Below, piece by piece: positions 44,372 to 55,261 of a DNA stretch of 64,000 bases. How positions within the stretch are numbered: the first letter of the stretch is position 1; the number at the start of each line of letters is the position of its first letter. Position numbers and translations under genes: made by a program. This stretch comes from Leucaena leucocephala (taxonomy: Eukaryota > Streptophyta > Magnoliopsida > Fabales > Fabaceae): contig CM073552.1 in NCBI GenBank assembly GCA_037074615.1, positions 20,622,019-20,686,018 on the forward strand, given 5' to 3'. Below the pieces are notes generated by a model, which worked only from the letters and a program-made list of their open reading frames with translations, searched no databases and had not been told where the DNA came from.

Positions 44372-47145
44372 TGTCACGACCCAAAATTTGAACCGTGACC
44401 GGCACAGAATATGAATAAATTCATATTCCTTAAGCTTTCATTCATAATTAAAACATTCCGAATAATAATAATGTAAGTTTCATTTAAAACGCAAGTCCTT
44501 TATAAAAGTTTCGTCGGGATCGTCTGTGTAACCGACCGACCTTCTAAAAACTCTACAACGAATTTCAAACGTTTTAAATTGTTTACAACATTTTCCAAAA
44601 TAACCAGAAATCTTTCTATAAATTTAGTGAAGCAACTAACTTCTAACAAAATGATACATGTGTTCTCAAAAATATTTAATTACATGATTTGATGATACGT
44701 GCACCAAAAACTGCTTCGGGCTACGCGGAGGCTCTTCACTGCTTAGCTGGGGAAATAGGGTCGACCGCGCTATCTGAAGCCAAATAATTTACTCGTGAAT
44801 AATGTCCTAAACATATAATTTGAAATACGAAAATACTTGTTTTCAAACCATACAATGTAAATCATAAAGTTTCGTAATTCAAAACGAATAACTCGATAAA
44901 AGTTTTCTTTTCAGGAAAACCGTTTAAAATAATTGTTTCAAAATAATACTTTTTCCGTAGGACTTCAACAGAACGTAAACATGTATGGACACACAGTCCA
45001 CAAGGGGTAACTAACCAATCATGCATGGCTCGAGGCCACGAAACAGACGCAGGTATGAGACCCACGAATAACGTGCGCGAGAATAAATCCCACGAATAAC
45101 GTGCGCGAGAATAAATCCCACGAATATCCGTCGAGCTCGGGTTTAACCATGGTGCACCAAGGACTAACAATACTACTGTTAGTAATCAGCGTTCTGTATT
45201 CCGTCCTTTAAAACGTTTCAAACATGCATGGGGGCCATTTAACATTCAATAACCATAACATTTCAATGCAACACTTTCTGTTAAAATCATTCATAATCAT
45301 GAAACCTTCCCCCATCATGAAAATTTATGATAAATCATTCAAACATTTATCAATTCATATGAATAATGAAATCATTTCCAATATGTAAAAACCATGAATT
45401 CAGAATTCGTTTATCGTAAATCCTACTAAAATTTACATTTAATAAAAATATCAAATAAATAATTTTATTTCAAAACGCTCCATTTACTGACTCTTGCTTT
45501 TAGCTTTAGAATATCAATTTCTCTTCTTTTTTCCCTAGATTTCCCAAAATAAAATATTCTATCAGGAACATCATTCATTTCTTAAATACACATACTAATT
45601 ATTTGACATAACCACATCAATTCCCATATACATATTAACATTAACATATTCCAAGCAATTCTTTGTCTATTACCATTCAAAATAAGTTTTTCCCAAGATT
45701 CCAAAATTCATTAGACATAATAGCTATCTCTTGTACCAAATTAACCAACACCTTTGTCCAAAAATCCTAATTTCCAAAACTCCAACTTTAATAAGATTCC
45801 TCCTAAGTCAACCATCACACCCACACACACATATATATACACAGATCATCCATACAGCAACAATATTCACAGCATAGTCCACGGCATTGCTCATGAATCT
45901 CATTTCTCTTCTTTTTCTTTCCAAGTAAGCAACATACATGCATAAACACACACTCAACTCCCCAGCATAAACAGCATATATATATACCCATATGCAGCAA
46001 CCAAACAAATATAAGTAGCATGCCCAATTCATTTTCATTCTTCTTCCCTGTAGTTTTCCTCAAACCAAAGATAGTAGATCACACACAAACAGAAGAGCAG
46101 ACTTCTTCTTCCCTTCTCCATTTTCACAGCCTAGAACAGTAGCCCTCATATGCAGCCATACACATACATGCATACACACCATTCAACACAGCATCACTAA
46201 TGAATCGAACAGCAGTATTACCCCAGAAACAGCAGGAATCCACAGACATCCACGGCAACAGGGGAGTAGAGAAAGAAGTGAAACTTACCACTTGATTCCC
46301 GATGGCATTCATAACCATTGATCCCTGGAACCCAGCAGGAGAATAACAATCCAAGTTTCTCCGGTCTCTTTCCTCTAGCACTCACGGCAATTTCCCTGAA
46401 ACAGAGAGGCGACGGCAGCAGGTCACCGAACAGAGTGAGCTCTGTTGCTCATGGCAGCACTCAAAGAGGAAGAAGGAATTGAAGATGGGATGTTGTTTGG
46501 GAACTTACCAACGTTACCTACACCACCACTGAATAGACCACAGCGACAGGAAGACGGAGAAGAAACTTCCCAACTACTACAGTACCCGTCGAGCTCAGCA
46601 GCGACGACGGACAGAAATTACTCGACGACGGAGAACGTTGCAGGCGCAGTCATCAGGCAAGAAGAACTTACAGCAACACACAGAATCCACGAGGCTCCCC
46701 CATAAATTTTCTCCCTGCTTCATTCTCACCGAAACTTCACAGGCGACGAAAAATTGAAATGGGAAGGAAACTTCACGGACTTAAAGGGGACGGCAACAGG
46801 TCTACCGTGCCGTGTACTCCATTTCCGCACTGCTCGCTGGTCCAACGTCTCCTCCCAACCACCTCCTGTCGCCTGCGCTGCTCTACCATCGCCACAAGAG
46901 AGAAATGCAGAAAAGGGGGGTCGGGGCAGGTGAAATAGGTGAAGGGTGAAATGGTAATTTCACGCCTAAAAAAAATAAAAGAAACCCTCACCCCTGCAGG
47001 CGCGAAGAGTCAAACCAGAAACCTCAAGATTACTGGCGCCACTTCCAACCACTCAGCTAGCCTTGACTCTTATGACAATTCTACACAAAATAATATTTAT
47101 ATCAATTTTGCATTATTTACGTAAAATTTCTACAGCACCATTACA
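44372..47145 (+). mobile_element. 2.77-kb solo-LTR-like element
   Basis: Begins TGTCACGACCC and ends CCATTACA (TG...CA) and is flanked by AAAGA at 44,367-44,371 and 47,146-47,150. Copy A has a single AAAGA at the empty site (about 22,136-22,140). There is no primer-binding site, polypurine tract or retroelement domain inside, so a solo LTR is the simplest reading. A large non-coding element is possible. Short open frames at 46,124-46,991 are GC-richer but unlike any family I know. Orientation is uncertain. Confidence 0.85.
45062..45127. repeat. 28-bp tandem repeat in the solo-LTR-like element
   Basis: CCCACGAATAACGTGCGCGA plus GAATAAAT is repeated twice, with a partial third copy. Confidence 0.85.
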
Positions 47146-47179
47146 AAAGACGAGGGTAGAAGACTTGACCAAAGTTATC

Positions 47180-47370
47180 TGATGGAATCCATGGTGCTAG
47201 GCTTGAGATCGATGAGGATGGGGGTCATATTCAAGAAAGGAAAGAAGATCTGACAGAATCTATGGTGCAAGACCTGAGATCGGTGAGGACGACTGTCAGA
47301 ATCAAAAACAGAAAGGAGATTTGATGGAATCCATGATGCAAGGCTTGAGATCAATGAGGATGGACCCCTA
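47180..47370. repeat. 71-bp tandem repeats (copy B)
   Basis: Counterpart of the array at 22,168-22,380, with the third unit shortened before DNA that matches 22,462 onward. Confidence 0.8.
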
Positions 47371-48616
47371 AGTGGCATTGCATCCTACGTGAGCACGTCT
47401 GTTTGGGTTTTTGTCCGTCCAAGTTCACATTACTATATTTTGTGAATTTCTAAGACGACATTGCCTGAAAAAAAAAATAGCTCCTATATAGAAACTTCTA
47501 AGATAAAACCCTTTATAAAAAACAAGAGCCAAAAAGTGGACTTAAGGATATGATAACTTTGGCTTTTGTGGTTTTCTTTTTGACGTTCGAGCAGTCATAA
47601 AATTAAGTACATGATCACGTGACCTTTGCGGAAGGTGCTCATGTGATTGAAAAAATAGTAGCATATATAGACCAAATTGATAATATAGGGGATCGGTTTT
47701 GGTACTTAATAGTGATGAGCTTCATGATGCTAATAGCCATAATGAAATATGCCCCGTTTAAATATAGTTTTAACAAAAAAAATAAAAGTTAAATTTTTTT
47801 AAAACTTTCTAAATTAGATATGAATTATTTATAGAAAGATGAAGTGGCAGAATTTGTTTTATTAATTACAAAGTGGACAAATATTCCTCTCCACTTTTAT
47901 CTTTTATTCCCTTGTCTGTGAAGGAATTTTTGTTGACCTTCTCTGTGAAGGAACTTGAGAAAATGTATCATTTAACACGCCATGCGACCTTGGTGGAATC
48001 GATCAATAACGCATATTGAACGCTCTTACCTACCAAAGAACGTGCTTGCAGCTACCAGCTAGCAGCAGAAAAGAGAAGTGATTTGAGGATCCAATCATCT
48101 TCACATGTCATCCGTCGCCTCTTCATCGTCCTCTGAACCCAAACTGAGTTTCGATCAATACGACGTCTTCTTAACTTTCTTCAATAGTCTTGAACATCGT
48201 GTAAGAACCTTGCTTGAGAATTGTTTTAAGGATGCTGGATTCAAAACTTTCTTTGCTGACATCGTCGATGTTTCAACATGGAATATGACAAGAAGGTGCA
48301 GAATTGTGGTCACCAGACTCCGACAAATGTTTTGAGAGATTGATGAATATATCGTGGGATCCCAAACAAGTGTTGCCTATCTTATATGGAGCGAGCGACA
48401 ATGAAGTGCGTTTGCAGTTCGAGAGTTTCTGTTTGCGAAGATTTGAGAATGCTTTGAGTAATTTGCATTTGCCAAGATCTGATGATTCCATTCATCTTTC
48501 TTATCTCAGTTTTATGCTCTTATTATTCTTCTAGAGCCTAATATTCACTACCATATATATGACATTGTTGATCTTATACCATTTCTATAAAATTTTCCTT
48601 TAAACTTATTAGATAA

Positions 48617-48892
48617 TCCCTCCATCCCAAAATATAAAATCTCTTTCTTTGAATTAGTTTGTCCCATATTATAAGATCTCTTTAGAATTTGTTGAATAAT
48701 AAATACTTTTTTTTGCCCATTTCTCTCTCATCATTTTACTCTTTATTACTCTCTCATTTAATTACTATAAATGAGGGCATATTTGAAAAAAGAAATGTAT
48801 CTCCTATATATTTATTATTTTTAATTAATTTTAACTGTTTTTTCGAATAACACCGTTTGGTTAAAAAGATTTTATATTTTGGGATGGAGGAA
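48617..48892. mobile_element. Stowaway-type MITE (copy B, complete)
   Basis: Ends CCTCCATCCCAAAATATAAA and its near-perfect inverse TTTTATATTTTGGGATGGAGG-like sequence, the classical Stowaway terminal repeat, about 275 bp apart. The copy-A version has lost its left end. Confidence 0.85.
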
Positions 48893-49262
48893 TAACTTCT
48901 TATAACATGTAACTTTAATAGTGTTTCTCCACTTGAACCATTCAACTTGTATTCTATTTAAAATTTCTCCATATGTATAATTGATCATAGATACCTGAAC
49001 TTTGATACATGTGGGATGATATACCATACATTTTTAAAAAAAACATTCTAATCTTCTTTCCCATTCTTATTCCCATTCCCATTTCTATTCCCTTAAAGTT
49101 CATTTTGTGTACTAAACATGGCCTAAAATTACCCTCCAAACCCAAACACCATAAGGCATGAGCTCCTTAAAATTTCTAAACATAACGGTGCATGCTGGGT
49201 TTTCAGTTTAATGTTTAGCAAATTACATGGACAGCACCAAAAAAAAAAAAAGAGGTTTTATT

Positions 49263-49420
49263 CACTACAACAAATTAAAATAAGTATATTAGCGATAGAG
49301 AATTCTGTTGCTAATCAAGGAAAAATCCATCGCAACTATTTTAGTAACGAATTTTGCAAAACAAAATTCTTTTCTGTAGCAGCTATTTATATGCTTGAAT
49401 GGGTTCTAGCAAAAGATGAG
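49263..49420. mobile_element. CACTA/MITE terminal fragment (copy B)
   Basis: Starts CACTACAACAAATT; counterpart of 24,630-24,790. Confidence 0.6.
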
Positions 49421-51317
49421 TAAAACTATTTCTTATTGAAAGTATGACTTTTTGGTTAATCAACATATATAGAAATCGAACATTTCTTATGTTGTGAATA
49501 TATAACATATATCTTTTTTCGTAACACCTACATCGATTAATTTTAATCTAACTCTAATTCTTATTTGCCACCAGTGACCAAGAAGTAATTAATAACCTTA
49601 TTGCAAAAGCCATATCACAAGTAGGGTTGCAATCACAAGTAGGGTCTTCGCGAGTCTTCCTCAAAAAATTCAGTTGATGATATATGTGCAAATCACTAAG
49701 CTGTGTGGAAATAGAGAGCAGTTCGGTAAAGGGAGTTTGATTTTCATTACAATAAGAAATTCTATTTACTAAATTATATTACTAAATATCTAGTTTCAGA
49801 ATACGTGATTATCCCTACTAACCCTACTAACAAAGGTGTCTACTCGATCACTTTATTGACATATCATATAAAGTGAAGAAGTTGGATGATAGTGAGGCTC
49901 TTTACCTTTTTGGTTGGCATACATTTAAAAACTTTGGTCCAACAAATAATTTTGTGAATCTTTCTAGGAAAGTAATTATTTCAAGTAGTGAATGTAAGAA
50001 ATTGACAAACAATTTGAAGAGAGTCATTATTGACGCTACCAAACTTATCAGGGTGCAATATGCAAAACTATAGGTACAGCTGCTATTTTTTATTTATTAT
50101 TTAAAAATGGCCAAATTCCTTAAGTTTGTTCTTTTATATGTGTTGAATTCCTTGATTTTTTTTTTTTGTATAAAGTAGAATGATCACTTTGAAGTATTTT
50201 TCTTTCTCAGTAACACCCACTATCATAAAGTTTATTTTGTGCACTCAGAACCCTATTACTCATATTTCTTGTTTTGGCCAACTCTACAGACTACAAGCAT
50301 CCCATTTTGTTGTTTTATAGTTTTGTACCGTGCATTGTAATGATTATCGGTAGAATTCTTGTAATCTGATTTCTTGTTGTTGTCAGAACTGAGGCTGAGT
50401 TACTTGACGATGCTGTTAAAGCTATTTACAATGAAATGGGCCCAAAGTATGGAAGTAGGATAATGGTCAAGTTTATTTGAAAGAACAACTTCTGCATGTG
50501 AATTGGGTTTGTTTTTAATTTGCAGTAATATTTTTTATTTATAGGAAAGCTATTAACCTTTTTGTTTCAGTTCCTTTATTTATACAACTGTTGTTGGACC
50601 CAAGCTGCTATACGTAAAATATTTTTGCATGCACAATGTGATGAGGCAGAGCCATTATTGAGTCTTGTGAAGACAAGACAACATCTGTATATCCTGTTGG
50701 TGTCTTAGTATCGAACTAGACAAATGCTACTATTAAACTTTTTCAAAAAGATGCCACAAGTGCCTCAAATTATGAAGATAAATGGCAAGACATAATTTCT
50801 AATTTGGAGCCTGGTAACAAAGGGGAAGTTATAGTCACTTTTGCATGTGGAATGAGAGTGAAAAATACAATTGATGTTAGCTACAGAATCATGTATTGAA
50901 TGTCTCTAACATTGTGGAGCCAAGTTATTAACTTATTATAGGGGAAAGAGTTTTCCAAGCACAGTGTGGATTTTATCTCTGTTTCTTTATGATAATAAAA
51001 AACAGAGGTAAACTGAGTATCATTCAACATTCTATATTGCCTGGCTTCACTTGCAGTAGTGTTATTATACGTTCAATGTGCATGTCTGAGTCATTGGTTC
51101 TGTTAGAAAATGCATTACAGAGACTAAACTGCCCCCTTAAAATATATTTTGCTACAATTTAAACTCTGCAATTATTAGTATTACAGGAATATCAAGTGTT
51201 CTTCACGAAAACCGTACCATACTAAGATAAGAACCATGTAAAATAAATGTACCAGGGCAACCACAATAGTTACTCATAACATGCAAAGTAATACGTGCGA
51301 GTTCAACTGGATTTCTC

Positions 51318-52347
51318 TCACTTAAGAAAATATGCAATGGCAAACATCAACCTGCAAACAAGGAAGGCAGAGATAGTGAAGTACCAAGTGATAGTTGAAG
51401 GCAAAAGCATACCCATTATTCCAAAGAATCCAAACGTACCAATCAGAAACGCAGCCTCTTGCATCTTCTTGGCTATCGCAGGCCTTTTCTTATGTAACAC
51501 AAGAGCAGTTGAAGAAACAGAGAAGGCAAGTGTAGAACAAGCCACCACAACATAAATCAGGAGCTGGTTATGGTTTGTTTTGGATGAAACAGCAAGATTA
51601 ACAAGAGCAGATACAAGTTCAACAGCAAAAACTGTGAAGCCTAGCTTGTTATCTTCGTGTGGTGGTGATACAGGAGGGCTAGTAGTCATACTAACAATGG
51701 TGTGATGACTATCACTTTCCGTGGTAGAATTGGTAGAAACAGAGGAATTTGGAGGAGCAACAGTAGTATTGGTAGAATTGTTTGTGTTAGGTGCTGTTGA
51801 GGACGAGTTATTGGAATCATCAGAATTGATTATGGCAGCAACACTAAGATCAGGAATTGGCTCTTCATGCACACCATCACTCTGCAACTCCTCCAACTTG
51901 GTTCCTGTACATGAAAATGCTTCCAAGAATAACTAAACAGACCTACAGAAAAGTGATGACAATATATATATACTTGTAAACTGATAAAAACTTAAAGAAT
52001 TTGAACTAATGAATTACTTCGAAATTGAGATGCAAAATAATACTATCACTATCAAATGGATGAAAATAACTAGTCTGACATACATATGAAAGATAAAGAA
52101 CACAGCCTACCTCAATTTTACAGGAGTTAATAAGAGCCTAAAAGTTCAATTGGCAATGTGTCACCATTTCTTAACAAGATAGATAAAAATGTAAAAACTG
52201 TACCTTGGATTCAGTGGAAGCAGTTAGAGTATATGAACGCAGTAGTTTAGGTAGAGTGAATGATGATGAACAGAAGGAGTATTTGACTGAAGAGATTATG
52301 ATGGTGGTAGCAAATATCTGATGAGACTTGAGAGTTTGCATCTCCAT
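51318..52347 (-). CDS. Gene X, copy B: unrecognised four-helix membrane protein
   Basis: Exon 1 is 52347-52204 and exon 2 is 51932-51318, with the same lengths and phase as copy A apart from a two-codon insertion in the Ser/Thr-rich linker (SVSTNSTTESD). The membrane half is strongly conserved (LGFTVFAVELVSALVNLAV, LLIYVVVACSTLAFSV, FLIGTFGFFGIMGMLLP, WYFTISAFLVCRLMFAI). The linker has changed much more. Both copies remain open while flanking genes decayed, which argues for function, but the duplication may simply be young. Confidence 0.65.
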
Positions 52348-53539
52348 TGGAGGCTTTTGACTCTTCTCATTTTCAGGCCTTTTTACTCAAAGTCCTTTGC
52401 TTTATCCGAGAATAGGTGTGTTTTGCAGTACTGATCATGCACTGATGATGTCAAGTGGATCGTTTGAAGTTTGAAGTCAAAATAGAGTGAGAGAGAGGAA
52501 AATATGGAGGATTCCAAACTGTGGCATACCTCGCCTTTTCTCTCTATCATCACTTTAAAACAAATGTACTTCAGAGAATCCAAGCTGTGGCATTGTTAAG
52601 TATCAGTCACTTAAATTATAAAAGAAATAATAATTCATAAACATCTATAGGAAGACAAAATTAGTAGCTATGGCAAAATACTGACTAAAAATTAAATTTT
52701 TCACCATGTAAATGCATCCATATATATGTGCGTGTGTATGAAAAGTGATAAATACAAAAGTAGCACAAATATATATATATATAAGGGTGAATTTGTTAGT
52801 CTTTGCTTTCAAGTGTTGATTAGACCTTTGACCACTTGAGTTTACCCCAAATTATTAGTTTAGCAAATCCTTAACTGAATTTAAGGCAAGGGATTGAACT
52901 GCCAAATTATTATGCATAATTTAAAGTATAGGCCAACTTACCACCTAGCTGTTCCTTAGGGGTTAGCTTTCTCGGATACTATATTAAACTACAAGATAAA
53001 ACGATCTAGTCTTGAATAAATTACTTTTGACCGACATATTTTGGGTTGGGTTGTGGGGAGGGGGCTAAGAGAACAAATTAAAGTACAATTCTATAATCCG
53101 TTCTAAGCATCTAATAAAGCAGTAAAAGCATGGCAAATATGAGCCAAATTAGGAAAACATAGCAAAAGAAGACAAACTAAAGAAAGTATATATGTATACC
53201 TCTTGCACGATAAAGATCAAAGGCTTTACTTTAGATCTTCAGATTAGAAAGGTTTCAAATGAAGAATGTGACTTTATGCGTTTACTGTGGTGAGAAATAG
53301 ATGTAGCAGCATCGATCCTCATGCCTCTCTGAGGTGAGTCTCTTTGTGGCTCTAGTAATATCACCCGTTTGAACATATTATGCTTGAATAATCATGGCAT
53401 AATATATACAAATGTTGGGCTAGCTGGTTATGTTTAAAGCGACCCAAGATTAGATTTTGTTTATACCAAGAACCGTATATATCAACAGATCTATCAGTAG
53501 ATGACACAAGAAAAGTAAAATGTGAAAAAGAAACCATAC

Positions 53540-53861
53540 CAAGTGATGTTTTTGCAGGCTCCTCGGTAACTTGAGGATCAGAAATATACATTCTGATAAG
53601 AGCTTCCCAAGGTTGAGGCATGTTCTGCTCAGAACCACCATGACGAGAAGAAGCCAAGTGAGCGATGGTTTGTTGGAGTAGCTGAAACGACGATGAAGCA
53701 GCTGAGGACGAAAGAGCTATCTCTTGCATGACAGAAATTCCCAGGTGTTCTTGAATCAGTCTTAGTGTATCCGGGACTGAATAATCGAGATCAAACTCGG
53801 GCATTTTGTTGTTGTCGCATGATGCTTGGATGAAGCTGTCTATGAACTTGTGAGGATTCAT
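53540..53861 (-). CDS. Gene Y, copy B: first exon, full length
   Basis: From ATG 53,861 about 107 codons run to donor ACTTG|GTATGG at 53,540. They include MNPHKFIDSFIQASCDNN, then PDTLRLIQEHLGISVMQEIA, a Ser/Ala run, FQLLQQTIAHLASS, and EQNMPQPWEALIRMYISD. It looks helical and is soluble in character. I do not recognise the family. Later exons are uncertain. It may be the 5' end of a transcript that includes gene X, which lies 1.2 kb downstream on the same strand. Confidence 0.5.
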
Positions 53862-53879
53862 GGAAGCTCTCAATGAATG

Positions 53880-55260
53880 GTGAAGAATAAGGGTGCGGAA
53901 TCAAAGGGAGATAGAGAGAGGAGGGAGCTTGCAAGTATGAAGCTGATGGGGTGCTTTTGTGAGTATGTTAGAATATTCCAAGAATAAACCAATAATGGAT
54001 TGGAAGAAGCCGATCCCACATGAACGGGAGTGCGCAAGTGAATCATTTTTTGTTATTGCCACAATTAATTAAATAAATCCTGGTTCTGGTTCTGGTTCTG
54101 TTTATAAAAAATTAAAAAAAACCTTAAATCTTATTAACTATATCTTAAAATTTAATAATAATTTAATTTTACCTATTAATTGAGGGGATAATGGAGAGAA
54201 TATATAGTACAAAATATATGCAGGGATAAACTTGAAAAAAGTTATCAATTTAAGATAAAATTAATGATTTAATTATATTTCTTTTCTTGATATATGATAA
54301 TTAGTTAGGGATGTCCTATAATAAAAATGAGATGGATATATAAGCAACTATTTTTGTTTCTAAAAGTGTCTTAAGGATAGAAATGCTTTCCCACATGAGT
54401 CACATATAATTCCCAATTTCAAAGGAATTTGAATTGCTGCGATTCACATTATCATTTGACATTTCAAGGAAATACCGGGAGTACTTGAGATCAATAATTG
54501 GAGTTGAATGGTGGATGTAGAAAAATCTATGCACTGCCGTTACCTGCTTTAATTGCCATCCCGAAAATTGCGGGAGTTTTGTCGTCATACAATTATTTCC
54601 CACTTGTTAGATCCACACACCTGGAGGCCGTAATGAGTTCCTGTTTTATTCGTTTGTTTACCGTTACAGCTCTTTCTTTTGGACGAACCAGTAGTAAATC
54701 TTGTCGGCAGAGCTTACAATCTAAAGGTTCCTATAAATATTTGATCCGGATTAGTTAGTTACCAGGATCTAAAAATAAAGCCAAAGATAGGCATATAAAA
54801 AAAATAACAACTAGGAGGAGAGGATAGAGGCCGTGTTTGGTTATAACTTTTGTCCGTTTGGAGGGCCACTTTTTGATAAAATCCAAACACTCGGACAAAG
54901 ATGTTGGTGATGATTATACTGTGGCAGCCGAACACAGCAATAATTCATTTGTCTGGGATCATTGAATTTTGTGCATGCAGTAAAACTTGCAATCACCAAA
55001 ACATAATTTCTTTTTTTTTTAAGTAAAGGGGCAGAACTTATTTATATTTTTGCTACAATTTTATTTTCATTTTTTGCCAAACAGTGACCAATGGAAGATG
55101 AAGAAAGAAGAAAAAGGGAAATCACACTACATTATCTATAAAAGATAACCACAAATGGGAGAATATATATAATCATTTATGTATAACTATGCATATTGAT
55201 TAGTTTTAATTCTGAAATGAAATATATTGACTTCATAAAAAAGTGTTGCCGCAAAAAATG
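53880..55260. other. Intergenic DNA of copy B
   Basis: AT-rich and largely shared with copy A. Contains a short CTGGTT repeat (about 54,081) and a MITE-like insert at 54,829. Confidence 0.5.
54829..54941. mobile_element. Small MITE-like element specific to copy B
   Basis: GGCCGTGTTTGGTT at one end and an imperfect inverse, AGCCGAACACAGC, at the other, about 113 bp. Absent from copy A at the homologous point near 30,250. Confidence 0.45.
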
Positions 55261-55261
55261 G

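Larger units (their letters stand above)
48105..50880 (+). pseudogene. TIR-NBS-TIR NLR relic, copy B
   Basis: The TIR starts at ATG 48,105 (SFDQYDVFLTFFNS, then LLENCFKDAGFKTFF), shifts frame after VSTWNM, and resumes as SDKCFERLMNISWDPKQVLP, ILYGASDNEV and LRRFENALSNLHLP. Without the SINE and with 22 bases lost in copy A, this is the better TIR. Downstream only a kinase-2-adjacent scrap (GNREQFGKGSLIFITI) and VKKLDDSEALYLFGWHTFK remain. A deletion of about 380 bp joins this to the tail of the second TIR (SSECKKLTNNLKRV), removing GLPL and most of TIR2. The TEAELLDDAVKAIYNEMG exon (50,395) and C-JID scraps persist. Confidence 0.85.

Noticed and set aside
46445..46705. 86-codon frame in the solo-LTR-like element
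   Set aside because: GC-rich stretch of an LTR. No known domain, and opposing frames are equally open.
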